Assembly: GCA_002839245.1 (NCBI GenBank)
Contig: PGXR01000038.1
Span: 1 to 16,168, forward strand
Direction: 5' to 3'
DNA from: Spirochaetae bacterium HGW-Spirochaetae-7
GTDB lineage: Bacteria; Spirochaetota; Spirochaetia; Treponematales; UBA12059
Length of the DNA stretch: 16,168 bases
Positions 13,913 through 16,168 of the stretch are shown piece by piece. Under the pieces are notes generated by a model, which was given only the letters and a program-made list of their open reading frames with translations, had not been told where the DNA came from and made no database searches. Position 1 is the first letter of the stretch, and every line of letters begins with the position of its first letter. The position numbers and the translations under genes are program-made.

Positions 13913-14802
13913 GCTCCGTCGCCTGCGATAATGCCGAATACCCTGTCGAGGTCGTCCATCGAGAAATATTCTATGGTAATGGACCCGTGGGTCGCATCGC
14001 CCTTGATCGAGACCTTGGTGCCGAGCCGGCCGATGAGCCCCTGCTCTATGGCCGCCACGTCGGGATCGAGCGGCTTGGGCGGCTGGTGCTTCGCGGCCTT
14101 GGGCACCGGCGCACGGCCGCCATTGTTGAGCGAGCCGGCGAGAGCTTCCGCCTCGCGGACCGAGATGCCGTCCTCGACAGACCGGCGGAGTATCGCCTTC
14201 CTGTCGGCGGGATTGGCCGAAGACAGGATCGCGCGCGCGTGCCCTGCGCTTATCGCGCCGGACCGCAGTGCTTCCATAGCGTCGGCGGGCAGGCCCAGGA
14301 GGCGGAGGGCGTTGGCGACAGCCGGCCGACTCTTGCCGACGCGCTCGGCCACCTGGTCCTGGGTCAGGCCGGTAGCCTCCATCAACTGCCGGTACGCCTC
14401 GGCCTCGTCTATCGGGTTGAGGTCCTCGCGCTGCACGTTCTCGACCAGCGCGACCTCGAGCCGCTTCTCGCGGCCGTATTCCTTGACTATGGCAGGCACC
14501 GTTGGAAGTCCGGCGACCGCGGCGGCCCTCCAGCGGCGCTCGCCCGCCACGATGCGGTAGCCGCCGGAGCCGTCGGCTTCGACGACGAGGGGCTGGATCA
14601 CGCCGTGGCGCTTTATCGACTCGGCCAGCTCGGCTATCGACTGCTCGTCGAAGCGCTTTCGTGGCTGGTCAACGCTCGGCGTGACCTTGGCCACCGGTAT
14701 CGACAGGATACCTCCAGCCGGGGTTTCCCTTTCCGTCCGATCGTTGAAAGGCATGTCGGGCAGCAGCGCTTCGAGGCCCTTGCCCAGCCCGTATTTAGCC
14801 AC
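13909..14802 (-). CDS. parB: Chromosome partitioning protein ParB
   Basis: A 297-residue ParB/Spo0J. The N-terminus 'KYGLGKGLEALLP' is the ParA-interacting segment. The CTP-binding/hydrolysis ParB domain runs from about residue 32 to 130, with 'DQPRKRF' (45-51), 'GVIQPLVV' (67-74), 'GERRWRAA' (87-94, the CTPase arginine box) and 'ENVQREDLNPIDEA' (121-134). A helix-turn-helix at ~146-168 ('LTQDQVAERVGKSRPAVANALRLL') recognises parS. After a Pro-rich linker (~230-245) comes the C-terminal dimerisation domain. It begins with GTG 14802, eight bases inside parA, with GGAGG nine bases upstream. It loads as a CTP-gated clamp at parS and is moved by ParA during origin segregation. No parS-like site is visible within the window. 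Confidence 0.97.
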   Translation of the reverse strand: MAKYGLGKGLEALLPDMPFNDRTERETPAGGILSIPVAKVTPSVDQPRKRFDEQSIAELAESIKRHGVIQPLVVEADGSGGYRIVAGERRWRAAAVAGLPTVPAIVKEYGREKRLEVALVENVQREDLNPIDEAEAYRQLMEATGLTQDQVAERVGKSRPAVANALRLLGLPADAMEALRSGAISAGHARAILSSANPADRKAILRRSVEDGISVREAEALAGSLNNGGRAPVPKAAKHQPPKPLDPDVAAIEQGLIGRLGTKVSIKGDATHGSITIEYFSMDDLDRVFGIIAGDGA

Positions 14803-15559
14803 GGCCCATCACCTCCGCCGCCAGCTTCTCGTAGCTTTTGGCGCCTATGCAGGCAGGGTCGTAGAGGCATATCGGAACGCCGTGCGAGGGAGCTTCCGAC
14901 AGCCGCACGTTGCGGGGTATTACGGTCGAGAAGACCCTGTCGCCGAAGTAGCTCGAGACCTGCTGCACGACATCCTGGGCAAGCCTGGTACGCGAGTCGT
15001 ACATGGTGAAAAGTATGCCGGTGATCTTGAGCCTTGTGTTCATGCCCTTCTGGACGAGCTGGATGGTCTGGAGGATCAGCGACAGCCCCTCGAGGGCGAA
15101 ATACTCGCACTGCAGCGGGATGAGCACCTCGTCGGCGGCCGACAGGCCGTTAAGCGTAAGTACGCCGAGCGACGGCGGGCAGTCTATCAGCACGAAGTCG
15201 TACTCGTCCTTGACCGGGGCAAGCGCGTTCTTCAGGTAGTCGTCGCGGCCTTCCCTGTCTACCAGCTCGACCGTCGCGCCCGACAGGTCTATCGAGGACG
15301 GCGCCAGGAAGAGGCCTTCGACGGCGGTCGGCTTTATAACGTCGCGCATCGTCGCATTGCCGGAGATGACCTCGTAGGCGCCCTTGCCCTTCCTTGACTT
15401 CTCCGCCCCGCCTACGCCGCTCGTCAGGTTGGCCTGCGGGTCGAAGTCGACGAGAAGCACCCGCTTGCCGGAGCGGGCGAGGTAAGCGCCGAGGTTGATG
15501 ACGGACGTCGTCTTGCCGACGCCGCCCTTCTGGTTGACGAATACTATTGTCCTGGACAT
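14795..15559 (-). CDS. parA: Chromosome partitioning ATPase ParA (Soj)
   Basis: A 254-residue P-loop ATPase of the short chromosomal Soj/ParA type, with no N-terminal DNA-binding domain. The deviant Walker A 'KGGVGKTT' is at residues 11-18, Walker A' at 'LLVDFDPQ' (35-42), and Walker B 'FVLIDCPPSLG' near residue 120. It binds DNA nonspecifically as an ATP dimer and is stimulated by ParB to release, pulling the origin. ATG 15559 is chosen: AAGGA lies about seven bases upstream and 'MSRTIVFVNQKGG' is the standard start. The open frame extends 185 codons further upstream, but that part overlaps the divergent gene and is not protein-like. It overlaps parB by eight bases in one operon. Confidence 0.98.
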   Translation of the reverse strand: MSRTIVFVNQKGGVGKTTSVINLGAYLARSGKRVLLVDFDPQANLTSGVGGAEKSRKGKGAYEVISGNATMRDVIKPTAVEGLFLAPSSIDLSGATVELVDREGRDDYLKNALAPVKDEYDFVLIDCPPSLGVLTLNGLSAADEVLIPLQCEYFALEGLSLILQTIQLVQKGMNTRLKITGILFTMYDSRTRLAQDVVQQVSSYFGDRVFSTVIPRNVRLSEAPSHGVPICLYDPACIGAKSYEKLAAEVMGRG

Positions 15560-15662
15560 CGCTCGTCCTTGGTGTGCATTTGTAGCGAAGGATAGCACGG
15601 AAAGAAAAGAAAGGGCTATGGGCGGGAGGCTATGGGATGTCAGGAGAGATCTGGGGCTCCCC

Positions 15663-15691
15663 TTGTCGGCCATCTGCCTCACCGCTACACT
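15663..15691 (+). promoter_or_regulatory. Candidate promoter of the UDG-like gene
   Basis: TTGTCG (15663-15668) and TACACT (15686-15691) are separated by exactly 17 bases, with transcription expected near 15698 and the ATG at 15749. It lies in the 189-base gap between divergent parA and the UDG-like gene. Confidence 0.45.
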
Positions 15692-15748
15692 CGCGGCGTC
15701 AGGTCGGCAAAGTCGGCATTTTTTTATGGTCAAGGCGGAGGGGGGCGG

Positions 15749-16168
15749 ATGGACAAGGCTGCATTCGAACGGTTCGAGAAGATCCGCGACGAATTCAAGC
15801 ACCGCGTCGAAGTATGGACAGCTGCACTTCCGGGACTCGGCGACGCCCAGCGCGCCCTGGCGGCGGAACTCGGCGAGGACGATTACACCATCGAGACACC
15901 GATAGTCTATAATCGCGCACTCGACGACATCGGTCCGGGTGCTGCCGTTTCCTGGGTCGTCGTTGCCGACAATCCGGGCAAGCGGGAGCAGGAAGCCGCC
16001 TCGAACCGCTACCTCGTCGGCCGCTCCGGCCAGGTCGCCGAGCGCTTCTTCGCAAGGGAACTCGGGGTAGACTTCAGGCGCCAGGTCGTCATCATCAACA
16101 AGACGCCCGTCCATACTCCAAAGACCGTCCAGCTTCGCAAGCTGGACCTTCGTGATGCCGGGCTCCTC
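15749..16168 (+). CDS. Uracil-DNA glycosylase superfamily-like protein, N-terminal part (3' end outside window)
   Basis: 140 codons are open from ATG 15749 to the window edge, with GGAGG seven bases before the start. After a helical N-terminus ('FERFEKIRDEFKHRVEVW'), residues ~75-115 contain 'VVVADNPGKREQEAASNRYL' and 'VGRSGQVAERFF'. This resembles UDG-superfamily motif 1 (G-E/D-x-PG) and the following F/L-x-G-x-(A/S)-G loop that cradles the base and phosphate. 'VVIINKTPVHTPKT' would be the strand and Asn motif after it. The superfamily excises uracil and related damage from DNA. The first glycine of motif 1 is replaced by alanine, so activity or specificity may differ. The C-terminal catalytic motif lies beyond the window. 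It is divergent from parA. Confidence 0.65.
   Translation, partial: MDKAAFERFEKIRDEFKHRVEVWTAALPGLGDAQRALAAELGEDDYTIETPIVYNRALDDIGPGAAVSWVVVADNPGKREQEAASNRYLVGRSGQVAERFFARELGVDFRRQVVIINKTPVHTPKTVQLRKLDLRDAGLL

Noticed and set aside
15612..15640. Short direct repeat of GGCTATGGG upstream of parA
   Set aside because: Two nine-base copies with no palindrome or known operator form. Too short to separate from chance.
15560..16114. N-terminal extension of parA giving a 439-residue protein
   Set aside because: The extra residues have no ParA character, and the region holds the divergent promoter and UDG-like gene. A good ribosome site precedes ATG 15559.

Overview
The window carries chromosomal bacterial DNA of moderately high G+C. 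Genes are densely packed, mostly on the minus strand, with Shine-Dalgarno starts of the AGGAG type. The ParA, ParB, enolase and tripartite tricarboxylate transporter (TTT) proteins look most like those of a spirochaete (Spirochaetales/Treponematales). That placement rests on remembered resemblance and is tentative. I see no mobile element, tRNA, rRNA or CRISPR array.

Layout, left to right. (1) 1-426: the C-terminal GGDEF domain of a diguanylate cyclase that enters from outside the window, overlapping tail to tail with an AEC-family transporter (407-1363, minus). (2) 1357-1676: a truncated, frameshifted remnant of a TIM-barrel-like gene just upstream of the transporter, then a small conserved-type hypothetical gene (1783-2181, plus). 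(3) 2434-9212, minus: a catabolic operon read in the order aconitase-like hydratase, PrpF-type isomerase, tctC, tctB, tctA, then probably a small membrane protein. A LysR-type regulator (9340-10323, plus) is divergent from it. (4) 10259-10443: the LysR and enolase 3' ends converge, with a pair of hairpin-forming tandem repeats between two terminators that each sit at or inside the opposing gene. (5) 10442-11740: enolase (minus). (6) 11895-15559, minus: parA-parB-(exported START-like protein)-(FAD-dependent oxidoreductase), the first three joined by overlapping starts and stops. (7) 15749-16168: the start of a uracil-DNA-glycosylase-like gene leaving the window, divergent from parA.

The most interesting unit is region 3. 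The TctCBA proteins form a high-affinity importer for a tricarboxylate or similar acid. The PrpF-like protein keeps the catalytic Lys/Cys pair of aconitate and methylaconitate isomerases. The hydratase keeps the 4Fe-4S cysteines and active-site serine/arginine motif of aconitase. Together with the divergent LysR regulator they look like a self-contained uptake and entry pathway for trans-aconitate, tricarballylate-derived aconitate, methylaconitate or a related acid. The substrate is inferred and cannot be read from sequence. Intercistronic hairpins after tctC and after tctA suggest staged expression within the operon.
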